From assembly GCA_949358305.1 (NCBI GenBank), contig OX442324.1, forward strand, positions 932,001 to 992,000: a DNA stretch of 60,000 nucleotides, given 5' to 3'. A program made the translations under genes and the position numbers. Shown piece after piece: positions 20,026-30,440 of this stretch (its first letter is position 1; each line of letters opens with the position of its first letter). Below the pieces are notes generated by a model. That model was not told the origin of the DNA. It saw nothing but the letters and a program-made list of their open reading frames with translations, and ran no database searches. Origin of the DNA: Strigamia acuminata. Taxonomy: Eukaryota > Arthropoda > Chilopoda > Geophilomorpha > Linotaeniidae.

Positions 20026-23000
20026 AAAAAAATTCAAAATCTGACGATTTTAATTCTTTAATTTATAAAGAAGACGAATATAATACACTTTTCAACAAGA
20101 AACACTTCTAAACTTTACTTTTGACAAAATAAAATTAAACTTCGCGTTTGTTTGACACGTGTTAGCTTTTGCAGGTTACACGGCACACAAAATTCGAATC
20201 GTGACTGAAATCGGGACGGCGTGGTCAAGATGACTCTGGAACACGTCTTCTGGTCTGGATGCGAATGATCAGTATCTGATCTGGTCCTCCTTTAATAGCA
20301 GGGGGCTGGGGATCCCTAGATCTCCCAACTTCTGATTGGCGGATGTTAGTGTCGGCCAATGGTATAAAGGACGTTACATCTATTTAGTAGTTCTCTACTA
20401 AGTCCGTTCCCTTCGAGATTCAATTTTACCGATAAAATAAAATTCCTTCGGGAAGACATTCGTAAAATATTGTATTTTTCAAATGAAAATAAAATAAACT
20501 TACTTCAATCTTCTTGAACTTTGGGATTTTTACCAATCCAAATAATTAAATAACTTTTCTTCAAAAAATATTTTTCTTTGATTATTCCGTTTAGTGTGTA
20601 ATATCATTACAACCACAGTTTTAATAAAGTTTTCTCAAACTCTCAATTTTTCTTATTCTTATTCAATTATCGTTCAAATAATCATTCCTTTGTAATTGAA
20701 ATCTATTTTCGATTCCCAACATTGTGTATTCATTTCCAATAGGAAGAATAATTTGACCAAGTCTTTACTTTTTCGGGTTTAAATTCCATTTTTCGAGTGT
20801 GAAAAAATAAATTTTCACCATCCATCTCCCCCTTTTTTAACAAAATTTTTTTTAACAAATAAAAATTCGTTAAAATTCTTTAAATTTGTTTTGCGAGAAA
20901 AATTATCTAATTCTCTAATCTTCCAAAAGAAAATATTCGAAATTTTACTTTAAACGATAAAGTTATTGGTACAAATGTGTACTTGTTTTTCGGGAGAAAA
21001 CTATTCGACAATCCTTTAGACTTTTGGGTAAAAATTATTCATCAAATCTTTCTTTTTTGATGACAATTGCTTTGATTTTTCGAAAGAAAATATCTAGCTA
21101 AATTCCACTTTTCCTGAGCGGACAATTGTTTTCACAATTAGTTATTCCTTTGCGATATTTACGAAGGACGTGTCTTTGATTATTCGTTTTAATAATTTTC
21201 GTCCCCCTTATCTCTAATAACGAGATGTTTTTGCAGAGATCTTTTATCTTTTGAATGAAAGAATATTTAAATCTCAATTGTCGTAAATACCTTCATCTGC
21301 TGCAGCATTTCCTCAATTTGAACTTTTCAAATGAAAAGACAAATCTGGAGAACTTTCACTGTCAAACTTCTATTCCTATCGCGCCAAAATTCGTAATTCA
21401 CTGGTTTGGAATTCCGTATAACACGTGACACAATAACAGTATCGATGTCACAATTAAGCAGTTTACTACTCGGTCCGCGCGAGGACATGTAAATTACTTT
21501 TTTCCGATAAAAATAATTTTTTTTTGAAAAATATTTGAAATTGATTTTTCACAACTACTTTTGAATGAAATAAAATGAAGTTATTCCAACTTTTCGTTAA
21601 TTGCTCACACATAACATTCCCTTTACTGTGGGATTTGCATCGAAATTCCATTTTTAAAGAACCTTTCTTTTACTTATCGCAAATAAAACATACCGTACTG
21701 CCTTGATTTAACGCCGGTCGTATCTAAACGCCGGCTCCTGATTAAACGCCGGGCAAACTCAGAACGAAAAGGCAATAAACGCCGGCCTTAAATAAACGCC
21801 GGGTTTGTTTAAACGCCGGTTTTAAACGTTTTTTAGACGAATATACGGTAATTTAACGTAAATGATTGGGTGGCGGCAGTAAAAAAACCTTTTTTTTTCG
21901 TTAGACGCCCGGCGCGAATAATCGCCGGGCTTTGAATAATCGCCGGAGGGGTCGACTTGGAAAAGTAAATAAACGCCCCGGCGTTAAATCGAGGCAGTAC
22001 GGTATTCAATCGTTTTTCTGATTAAACTTTAACACGTAAATTACGAACGAAATATATGATGACATTCCATTAACCTTTAGGAAAATTGACTAAATTCTTA
22101 ATTTTTAGAGAAAAATAATGTATCTAGAATCTTTCCTTTTCCGAATAAAATCTATGTTCAAAATAGAAGATAAATCTTGTGCAATTCTTAGTTTTTTCGA
22201 ATGGAAAAATACAACTTTTCATCAGCGGTGATTTATTTGATTTTTCCGAAAGAAAAATAATTACTTTGAAACTTATTTTCTTCGTTTAAATCAGCTATCT
22301 GATTTTAAAGCTTCAATCCAATCAAAAAATATTCGCTCCGTAAATATTTCATGTGGCAAAGTTCATAGCCACAAATGGATTTGTTATTCCGGTTTTAAGA
22401 AATCATGTGGGAAAATGTCCGATTAGATTACTAAAAATATTCGTTGTTTTTCAAACAGCTAAATTTCATTTAGAAATTCTCAAAATTTGGGAGACCCAAA
22501 TATCGTTGGAAACTTAAAACACTTGTTAAATTTCCGAAAGGAAAGATTGAATGAAATCCTTTTACTTTTCCGAGGGAAAGCGTTTTTCGTGATTCGTAAC
22601 TTTCAATGTAAAAAATACTATTCTACGTGGTCGGCAACTTCATTCGCCGCCATTTTATATTTTCTTAATTTCCATTGTCCCGAAGGAAAAAATGTACTTT
22701 TTGTGAAAATAGTTAATTCCTTCAAATAAAGGTAATATTCATTTCGATTTGCAAATCTTTTCTGCGAAATGGAGTGTGTTGTTTTTCTTCAACAACTAAA
22801 TTATCTTCGGTACCGATGGCAGTGGAAAAATTAGTTCGCGACACTTAAATAAATCTCTACGAACCTTCTGTAACATTTCTCCGCTGTCTTTTATCTGTTG
22901 TCCGCCATAATTTCCAAGCATTCGTTCGCACCTTGCATTGAAGGTTTGAGTAGCTTCCCTGCTGCGTTTGATACGGAGATCGACGCGTATTGCTATGGCG

Positions 23001-23840
23001 CGTGGTCGCTGGCTATCGGTGTCGACGTACAGTTACAAGAAACTTAATTTCTTGTAAATATTTCCAAATAGTTGCGGTGTTTTCTTCGTTTTAACTTTTC
23101 AGGTGGAAAGATAAATTCGTAAGAAGTCCGCCTTCTAAACTTGTATGTTTTTAGCTTTTCGAAATAAAACAAACTTCGAAAAAAAAATATCTGTATTCTT
23201 ATTTCACTCGAAACTTTTTTGATTTCTTATTTAAAATACTTCGTATTCCTTAAATTGTCGAACGAAAATAGTAAAGAGAGTTCACTAAACGTTTCCATTT
23301 CGTCAGTTTAACTTTTCACATGAAAATATAAACTGAAAATCTATTTGTCTGTTTTAACTAAAATTTTTTAGTTAATATCGGATTCAAGATTCGCTTTTGC
23401 AATTCGATCGAATTAATTTGCAACCTATTTCAGTGATCGTGTGATAGGTCTATAACTTCCGAAATTCCTAGTTAAAGGACTGTTTTGGTGTTTCTCAAGA
23501 AAATAAACATGGTTTGAAACTTGTCTGTTTTTTAACTAAATCTTTTAGTTAAATATTTATCTCAAAATTCACTTTTACAATTCTATCGAATTTAATTGCA
23601 ACCTAATCTCGGTGGGACCTCCACGTGTGAGATTAGGTGGTAGTCTTTGAAATCCCTAAAATCTTCAAACGAAAATAATGAAGGAAAATCTACTACGTAT
23701 TTCTATTTCATCAGTTTAACTTCTTCACATGGAAATATAAACTGAAAATTTAATCTGTCTATTTTTAACTTAAATCTTTTAGTTAAATATTTATCTCCAA
23801 TATTCACTGTTGCAATTCAATCGAATTTAATTGCAACCTA
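20026..23840 (-). other. Gy-D 3.8-kb leader, filled with a recurring TTTTC-N4-GAAAA palindrome
   Basis: There is no coding frame. About thirty imperfect copies of a short palindrome, typified by CTTTTCAAATGAAAAG (21323-21338), TTTTTCGAAAGAAAA (21076-21090), TTTTTCCGAAAGAAAAAT (22241) and CTTTTCACATGAAAA (23312), occur every 50-150 bp from about 20475 to 23730. MITE-2 interrupts this region. The leader is unusually long for a retrotransposon. It could hold packaging or regulatory signals, but this is inference. Confidence 0.6.
21693..22002. mobile_element. MITE-2: 310-bp TA-flanked TIR element with repeated AAACGCCGG words
   Basis: Ends CCGTACTGCC and GGCAGTACGG are inverted and flanked by TA on both sides (21691-21692, 22003-22004). 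The TIRs extend into TTGATTTAACGCCGG and its inverse. The inside is built of some ten degenerate AAACGCCGG(G) words in both orientations. The TA duplication suggests a Tc1/mariner/pogo-type transposase acted on it. It carries no gene. Confidence 0.8.
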
Positions 23841-23865
23841 ATCTCGGTGGGACCTCCACGTGTGA
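23346..23865 (-). repeat. Three tandem modules next to the Gy-D primer site, one with a second primer-site copy
   Basis: Related blocks at about 23346-23460, 23521-23640 and 23755-23865 each contain TTTAACT...TTTAGTTAA, then (T/A)TCGAATT(T)AATTGCAACCTA. The third ends in the functional primer site and LTR. The second repeats the full 18-nt primer site at 23606-23623, plus the first bases of the LTR edge (CGTGTGA), inside an inverted repeat CCTAATCTC/GAGATTAGG. The first keeps only ACCTAT/ATAGGT. Confidence 0.75.
23841..23858 (-). other. Gy-D primer-binding site, tRNA-Gln type
   Basis: Minus strand TGGAGGTCCCACCGAGAT starts two bases after the 5' LTR. The complementary tRNA end, ATCTCGGTGGGACCTCCA, fits the T-arm and acceptor of animal tRNA-Gln. 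It is identical to the Gy-E primer site. Confidence 0.8.
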
Positions 23866-25761
23866 CGGTGACGACCACAACTCCCATTTAACAATGGTAC
23901 CGGGAAGAGATCGCAATAAATAAACAGTGAATACAATACGAGATAAATACAAGACAGTTTATTGTTGGTAAACAATAATATCAAGGCTAAATTATACATA
24001 GGACTAATGCCGACATTTGGCAAGTTAAATCAGCTATTAAACTATACAAAGAATTGGCCAACTGGCCCTAGAATAATATCACTACGGGTCTGGAATATGG
24101 GAGCGGTTTCCCCATCGCTCGACCTGATTATAGATGTCATCTTAAGCCGGATGGCTGTGTCCTGGAGTCCGATACGGCTTCGCTGGTTTCCTTGGTTCGC
24201 TGTGTAAACTATCGCACGTCGATAAATCGAATGATCTGAGCATTGCGGTTGACTTTGTCTGCACCGCCACAACTTTGGGAGGATATTGGTGTAAGTAAAT
24301 GTATTCATTTACTTATCAATATTCCACTTATGAATTATATTTAATTCATATCGTTGTGAATTCTTATTTAGATATTTCGGGAATAAGTTGTCGTCAACTT
24401 ATCGGTTATATTGAGTTCAATATGAGATTAAGTCTTCTGACTTGATTTTGGTCCAACTGGTTGTCGAGTTTAAGTTTTGCTGTTATAAATAAAATGAAGA
24501 TTAAGCTTCCCGTCGCAACACACAATTGCCATCGATTAGAATATACGCCTTGCCATGCAGAACGGTATCAAGCGTCCCCGGCGTCGCAGCACGGTCGTCC
24601 ATCGAGTGGTTGACGGTACCACGTACACAGGGGTCGATAGCTCGCGGCTCCGCACAGCAGTTTTATCTCTCGCGGTACTAATAATAGACCGACTGCTTTG
24701 GCATCGAATACCATGAGAATCAGCTTGCCAAACACTTGGTGCTACTCGTGGTTACTGTAAAACAGACTGCTTTGGCACCATCAGGTGAAGGAACCGATTC
24801 TCAACAATACCGATGCTACTCGTGGTAACGGAATACGTTCATACCGAAAAAGACAACTTGGTCCTGTCCGGAGGATACTGAATTGCACAACGGCGGGTTC
24901 TCCTTCGGCGTCGCAACCGTAGACTGTAACATTTATGCAACATAATAATCCCAGCACTTCGACTTCAATTGCCGGCGGTGGCATGATTCTGTAGAATCAT
25001 GCAACGGTTCTTTGCGAATAAATCAACAAAGAACCAAAAGGTTTTTTACGTGAACAACGAATCATACTTCTTAAGTAACAATACCAAACAGAAATAATCA
25101 AACAGAGCTGCAGAATGGCCGGTTGTTTGGGTTTATATAACCTGACTGGATTAAGGATTAATCCAGTTATCCAATTGGAACATGGGTTCCACGAATCCCT
25201 CCAATCCCGTATCACCGGAAGTGGATACGGAGGAACAATGTGCTAATTCTCACCACAACCGGAACTGGATACCCAGGACCGGAAATGGATCCACCAATCA
25301 GATCTATTGGTTGATCGATTGATCACCAAATGTCCTGTCCCGCAGAAAATGGAAGTTACATTGTATTTAACATCACAAGACATTAATATATCTTTATATT
25401 AATGTTCACAAAGCTTCGTTTCATTCTAGTAAATATAGTTTTATATTTATTTACATGTTTTATATTCATATCTTGAATTTGCCGCTAAATCGTAATCGCG
25501 CCATCTTGTGGCAACATTGCGCATTGACAAATGCGGTTTTAGCAGACGACTCTTCGTGATTCGGCCGGAATCCTTTGATATCAAGTAGGAATGAGTGTTT
25601 ATTCTTAATAAACGAACATCTTTGTATTTGAAACATCATAAATAACTTTATTCCAGACATTTATCAGTTTTACACAGAATATCTTCGAGATATCATGATA
25701 ATGGCGCAACAGCGCTTCTTTCTAAGAAAATAGGCATTTATAGCCATTGTAAACCGTCACA
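23861..25761 (-). repeat. Gy-D 5' LTR
   Basis: 1901 bp, indistinguishable on reading from 16049-17949, so insertion is recent. It carries the minus-strand promoter. The CCACAAGATGGCGC motif recurs at 25498-25511. It is followed by AGGG and the rest of the Gy-C leader. Confidence 0.93.
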
Positions 25762-25765
25762 AGGG

Positions 25766-26058
25766 ATTAATAAATTGATTTACAATTGTTATATTTAGAA
25801 TAAATAAAATATATAGTGTATAAATACTAATTTTGATATTTATTTACAGGAAATTTTGTGAATTTATAGGAATTGAAAAATTGTTTTGAAATGTTATTGT
25901 TGGATTATTTTCTTTGTAATTTTGAGTGTAATATTTATGTATTATATGCTAATAACACTTTAAGTTTTCAGGTAATGAATTCGTGTTAGTGCATTTCGGT
26001 GTTTAAAAGTGATTCAGTGCTAGTGAAAGTGATAAAAAGCGCAATATAAGGCTTCAGT
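25766..26058 (+). other. Gy-C leader, part after Gy-D
   Basis: AT-rich untranslated sequence between the Gy-D insertion and gag; with 15816-16048 it makes a leader of about 0.5 kb. There is a possible 3' splice site TTTTCAG near 25972. No coding frame. Confidence 0.6.
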
Positions 26059-27390
26059 GTGGATAAGCCAATAAAATTGTCGCAGTTCAATACGGATAAT
26101 CTTCAGGATTTGAAAAATTGGGAATTGCCTGAACCGGATTTGAAATTTATCGCTACTAGGAAGAAAAGGAACACTGGATCTGAATCTGACGCTGAAACTC
26201 GGGAAAATAAAGAAGAGGAAGTCCGATCTCAACCTCAATCAATCCTACAGAAATTGGATTTTGCTACTCCAGCAATAAAATTAATTCCACAAAAAGGTTT
26301 AGAAGAAATAATAAAGACATTTACACCAGTAAAGACTAAACCAGTTCCAACCCCAATTAAACCAAATTTTCCAAAGATGACATCACAGACTCCAACGGAC
26401 GTATTGACCGACTTACTGAAGAGTTTGGTAGTGCAGAAGCGACCTGTTGTCACTTATGATACAGAAAAAGGCAACATCGACCAATGGCTTGTGGCATATG
26501 AAGCTACAATAGGAACAGATGATGAGAGAGTAAAACATTTGGCATTAGCCTTGAAGACTGATGGATTGGCATGGTTTGTGGAACAACTTAAGAAGAATCC
26601 GACATGGAAATGGACGGATTGGAAACCACAGATCGAGAAAAAATTTCGAAGAAGCCAAGAAAATGTTTACAATACTCTCCACTTCATGAAACATAAAGAG
26701 GGCACAGCAGATGCCTTCATGAAGAAAGTCTTGGCCGAATGTGCGTTTATTCTACCAGAAATGACTGAAACTCAGAAAATAAATTATGTTTATCAGGGTT
26801 TGAAGCCTGCAATGCAGAAGATGATGATAACAGTATTTCCATCAACGTTGCAAGAAATGGAACAGAGACTTAAATTGTATGAAAGCCACCAGATGGAAGA
26901 ACCAGCGGATCTACTGCTCACAATGTTCAAAAAAGTTGTAGATGAAAAGGTGAACCCTACGACAACAGGTATACTGTCTGGAACAGGGGGATCCCCGGTA
27001 AGCTACGCAGAGTTATTAGCTGAAAATATTAAATTAAAACAGCAAAAGCTCGAAAGTGAGTCGGTAGAGCCACAACAAGCGGTTCCACTATTCATACAAG
27101 GCGAGTGGTATATTCCACCATCGCAGCGCGGACAGAACTTTAGAGGTAGATATAACAGAGGTAGGCAGCGGTCAAATAGCAGTCCGACAACAACGCGTTC
27201 ATGTGGATGTTGGCATTGTTATGGTTGTGAACATAACACATCAGCGCTACAGGAGCAACAATCTCAAGAAAATAGAGGAAATCCAAACAACAGAAAGTGG
27301 TTTAAGAAGAAAAGGACACAAGGGGGTGGTAAAACTAACCCTAATCCTAAGCAGAACCCACAACAAGGTCAACATGAAGAGGAAAACTAG
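26059..27390 (+). CDS. Gy-C Gag (start codon GTG)
   Basis: About 443 residues. The protein most naturally begins at GTG 26059 (then DKPIKLSQFNTDNLQ), because an in-frame stop lies 4 codons upstream and the next ATG (about 26377) would remove over 100 conserved-looking residues. An ATG lost to GTG is likely. The Gag core (about 140-290) has IDQWLVAYEATIG, LALALKTDGLAWFVEQL, W-x-DWKPQIEKKFRR and MKHKEGTADAFMKKVLAEC. Near the end are RGRYNRGRQ and a compact CGCWHCYGC cluster instead of a CCHC knuckle, then a Lys/Gln/Asn-rich tail. It overlaps pol by about a dozen bases in the -1 frame. Confidence 0.83.
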   Translation: MDKPIKLSQFNTDNLQDLKNWELPEPDLKFIATRKKRNTGSESDAETRENKEEEVRSQPQSILQKLDFATPAIKLIPQKGLEEIIKTFTPVKTKPVPTPIKPNFPKMTSQTPTDVLTDLLKSLVVQKRPVVTYDTEKGNIDQWLVAYEATIGTDDERVKHLALALKTDGLAWFVEQLKKNPTWKWTDWKPQIEKKFRRSQENVYNTLHFMKHKEGTADAFMKKVLAECAFILPEMTETQKINYVYQGLKPAMQKMMITVFPSTLQEMEQRLKLYESHQMEEPADLLLTMFKKVVDEKVNPTTTGILSGTGGSPVSYAELLAENIKLKQQKLESESVEPQQAVPLFIQGEWYIPPSQRGQNFRGRYNRGRQRSNSSPTTTRSCGCWHCYGCEHNTSALQEQQSQENRGNPNNRKWFKKKRTQGGGKTNPNPKQNPQQGQHEEEN

Positions 27391-29504
27391 TGGGTCGGCC
27401 ACAAAGAAAATGTTACCATCCAAAGAAGAAAAGAAAGAGTAGAAGAGAGAAGATAATCGTAGTCGAAATGAACATTTCAGAATCTCTATTGGAAATTCCA
27501 GTAATAGTGAACAACATGGAAGTCAAGGCAGTTATGGACAGTGGAGGAAAACGCAACATTATCAGCGAAGAGCTTGCTGAAGCTTTACAGTTGAATTACC
27601 CGCCCAGCCCAAACATTCGATTACAAGGGGTAAGCGGAGAACTTGTGACTCCAATGGGAAAAACCAAGATGAACATTACAATTGGTGAATTAACATACAG
27701 GATCGAGGTCCTGATTGTTAAAGGATTTCATTATGAATTGCTGCTGAGTGACCCATTCATGCTGTTCGCGAAGTGCGTGTTAGACTACAACAAACAAAAA
27801 ATCTTTGTGGGCCGAACTAGTGGAAAGGAAGTGTCATTTCCAATGAATAAAACTTTTGTTGATCAGAATTATGTTGAGAGGGTAATGAAAAACATCACTA
27901 TTCCACCAATGCACGAATGCATTGTTCCCATCTATTTGAATAAAACAATTACACAAGACATGTTTGTACAACCATTGCATAATGTTACTGATAGATTTGC
28001 TGTGATAGGTTGTAAAACTTTAACAGATTTCAAGAACGGCAAAGGCATCATTCGAGTGGCTAACCCGACCAAGAAGACAGTCTTTCTGAAGGAGAAGTCA
28101 GCAATCGCAAAAGCTTATTATGTGGTTGATGTTGGGGTGTTTGATGAAAAACAGGTACACTGTTTTGACTTTGACTCCTCAATAGCAAAAGACAAAATGA
28201 ATAAAGACCAACAAGAGCAAATGCGACAACTTCTTCAAAAGAATCAAGACAGATTTGCTGTTTCTGACAAGGATTTGGGAAGAGTTCAAGTGTATAAGCA
28301 TAAAATCGATACTGGAGACCATGACCCAATACATTTGCAACCGTATCGTCGTTCTATGAAGGAAAAAGAAGTCGAAGCAGAGGAAACAAAGAAATTGCTT
28401 GATATGGGAGTGATAAGGGAATCAGAAAGTCCCTGGAGCGCGCCTGTATTGCTAATAAAGAAAAGAGATGGTAAGTGGAGATTTTGTGTCGATTGGAGAC
28501 GATTGAATGCGATAACAAAGAAAATGGTGTACCCATTGCCAAGAATAGATGACACTTTAGATCAGCTGACAGGTGCACAGTTCTTCTCCATGATGGATCT
28601 TATTCAAGGATATTTCCAGGTAGAGATCAATGAAGAAAACAAAGAAAAGACAGCATTCACAACTTCCAGCGGGCATTATGAATTTAATGTTCTAGGCCAA
28701 GGTCTCTGCAATAGCCCAGCAGCTTTTCAGAAGCTAATGAACAAAGTATTAGGCAACCTCCTCGGCAAAGTCTGTATCGCATACATTGACGACCTTATCA
28801 TTTTCTCTAAAACATTCGATCAGCATTTGAAAGATCTAGACAACGTTTTCGACAAGCTTAGACAATCTAACTTAAAGGTGAAGTTAAGCAAGTGCACATT
28901 TGGGACAAACACCATTAAGTATTTGGGACATGTCGTGGACTCCGAGGGAATATCACCAGACCCAAGGAATCTGGAATCCGTCGCGAAGTTTCCAGTTCCT
29001 ACTAACCTTAAACTTCTTCGAGGATTCATAGGGCTCTGTTCGTATTACAGGAAGTTTATTCCAGGTTTTGCGGACATATCCAAGCCCTTAGTCAATTTGA
29101 CGAAGAAGGACGAGAAATTCGATTGGGGCCCACCTCATGACAAGGCCTTTAAAACATTAAGGACCGCCCTTATCACCGTGCCAGTGCTTGCGCACCCTAA
29201 TTTTGAAGAACCCTTCATGATATCGACAGATGCGAGCGCATATGGGCTTGGAGCAGTGTTGAAACAAAAGATAAACAAACAAGAACATGTGATAGCTTAT
29301 GCCAGCAGACTTCTCAGCCAAGCAGAACAGAATTACAATGCCACAGAAAGGGAGTGTCTGGCCATTCTGTTTGGAATTGAAAAGTACCGACCTTATTTGT
29401 ATGGTAAGAAGTTCCAGATCATCACAGACCATTCGGCACTTCAATGGCTAAAATCAGTCAAAAACCCCAATGGCAGACTAGCTAGATGGAGCCTAAAGCT
29501 AGTG
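27378..29504 (+). pseudogene. Gy-C Pol: protease, RT, RNase H; integrase deleted
   Basis: The -1 frame opens at 27378 and gag stops at 27388-27390, around GAGGAAAACTAG; this is not a perfect slippery heptamer. The protease has VKAVMDSGGKRNIISEE. RT has PWSAPVLLIKKRDGKWRFC, the catalytic CIAYIDDLIIFSKTF and FNVLGQGLCNSPAAFQKLM. RNase H has MISTDASAYGLGAVL, ATERECLAILFGI and ITDHSALQWL. The frame is open with no stop until the deletion joint near 29504, where it runs into the LTR tail. The whole integrase is absent, so the copy cannot be autonomous. Confidence 0.88.
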
Positions 29505-29562
29505 GACTTGATTAACTTCATGTCACGTAGGACTAAATCAATCCCCATTTAGCCACGTAACA
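29503..29562 (+). repeat. Gy-C 3' LTR remnant
   Basis: The last 60 bp of the 502-bp LTR, from TTGATTAACTTCATG to CACGTAACA, match 15740-15799. They are joined directly to RNase H coding sequence and followed by the duplication ATAT. About 440 bp of the LTR are missing. Confidence 0.9.
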
Positions 29563-29566
29563 ATAT

Positions 29567-30440
29567 AATACATCTTTTTTAAGTTGTTTTGGAACTACTA
29601 GTAATAAATCTTCCATGTTCAGGGAACTGTTAAGTTTTTTCTTCCTGAACAACGTTTTGTTTTGAAGAACGAACTGCTTTAGAGGTCGTCTTCTTTTTCT
29701 TGGAAGTTGCTCTTGGTTTTCTAGCGCTGTTATGAGGTCCAGTAGTTTGGGATCCTTCCTCTGCTCGGCAGGGAGGTCCAAATTTTCTAAGAAAAGCGAA
29801 GGTAATTTTTTGTTTTCTTCTCCACTTAATTCTTCCTGGATCCTACTTAAAGCATCGGCATCTGTATGTTTCTTGTCGCTTTTATGAAATATTTCAAAAT
29901 CATAATCAGTTAGTTGCAGCGCCCACCTGGCTAGACGTCCGTTTGGGTTTCGGACTCCTTTCAGCCATTGGAGGGCAGAATGGTCGGTGACAATTTGGAA
30001 TTTCTGTCCATACAAGTACGGTCTAAACTTCTCTATTGCAAAAATGATCGCTAACATTTCCCTTTCAGTTGCTGTGTAATTTTGTTCCGCTGTGCTCATC
30101 AAACGACTTCCATAGGCGATGACACGCTCTTGGTTGTTAACTTTTTGTTTTAAGATAGCTCCTAAGCCGTAGGCACTTGCGTCACATGAAATCATAAAGG
30201 GCTGAGCGAAGTTTGGATGCGCTAACACCGGCACTGTTATTAATGCTGTTCGGAGAGTGTGGAATGCTTTATCATGGGGTGGTCCCCAATCAAACTTTTC
30301 ATCTTTTTTGGTTAAATTCACCAGAGGTTTGGAAATGTCCGCAAAACCTTTAATAAACTTCCGGTAATACGAGCATAATCCAAGAAAACCACGCAGTTGT
30401 TTGACGTTCCTAGGAATTGGAAACTTGGCCACAGAATCCA
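29567..30440 (-). pseudogene. Gy-A pol: RT connection, RNase H, start of integrase
   Basis: The minus strand encodes VAKFPIPRNVKQLRGFLGLC, the RNase H motifs MISCDASAYGLGAIL, ATEREMLAIIFAIEKF, VTDHSALQWL and HTDADALSR, then the N-terminal part of integrase (KKLPSLFLENLDL onward). It is cut by Gy-C at 29563-29566 and resumes at 15297. A frameshift near 30440 separates it from the RT palm. Confidence 0.88.

Larger units (their letters stand above)
16049..25761 (-). mobile_element. Gy-D: 9.7-kb non-autonomous LTR element with only a Gag-like gene
   Basis: Two 1901-bp LTRs (16049-17949 and 23861-25761) appear identical. They have termini TGTGACGG...CCGTCACA and target duplication AGGG (16045-16048 and 25762-25765) in the Gy-C leader. 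On the minus strand the order is 5' LTR, tRNA-Gln primer site, a 3.8-kb leader, one ORF, 0.6 kb, polypurine tract, 3' LTR. No protease, RT or integrase is present, so it must be copied by another element. Shared primer site, termini, polypurine tract and LTR motifs point to the Gy-E lineage. Confidence 0.93.
15298..29562 (+). mobile_element. Gy-C: plus-strand Ty3/Gypsy element, 3' part deleted, holding Gy-D
   Basis: A full 5' LTR (15298-15799), primer site, leader, gag and pol to RNase H are followed directly by the last 60 bp of the 3' LTR (to 29562). The 4-bp duplication ATAT (15294-15297 and 29563-29566) is intact, so the insertion was complete before an internal deletion removed integrase, the polypurine tract and most of the 3' LTR. 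Gy-D (16049-25761) sits in the leader with its own duplication AGGG. Proteins are close relatives of Gy-A, in which it is inserted in the opposite direction. Confidence 0.92.

Noticed and set aside
23841-23858. tRNA-Gln gene near the Gy-D LTR
   Set aside because: Only the 18 bases matching the tRNA 3' end, with CCA, are present; no anticodon or D arm. It is a primer-binding site. The same holds at 53850 and 23606.
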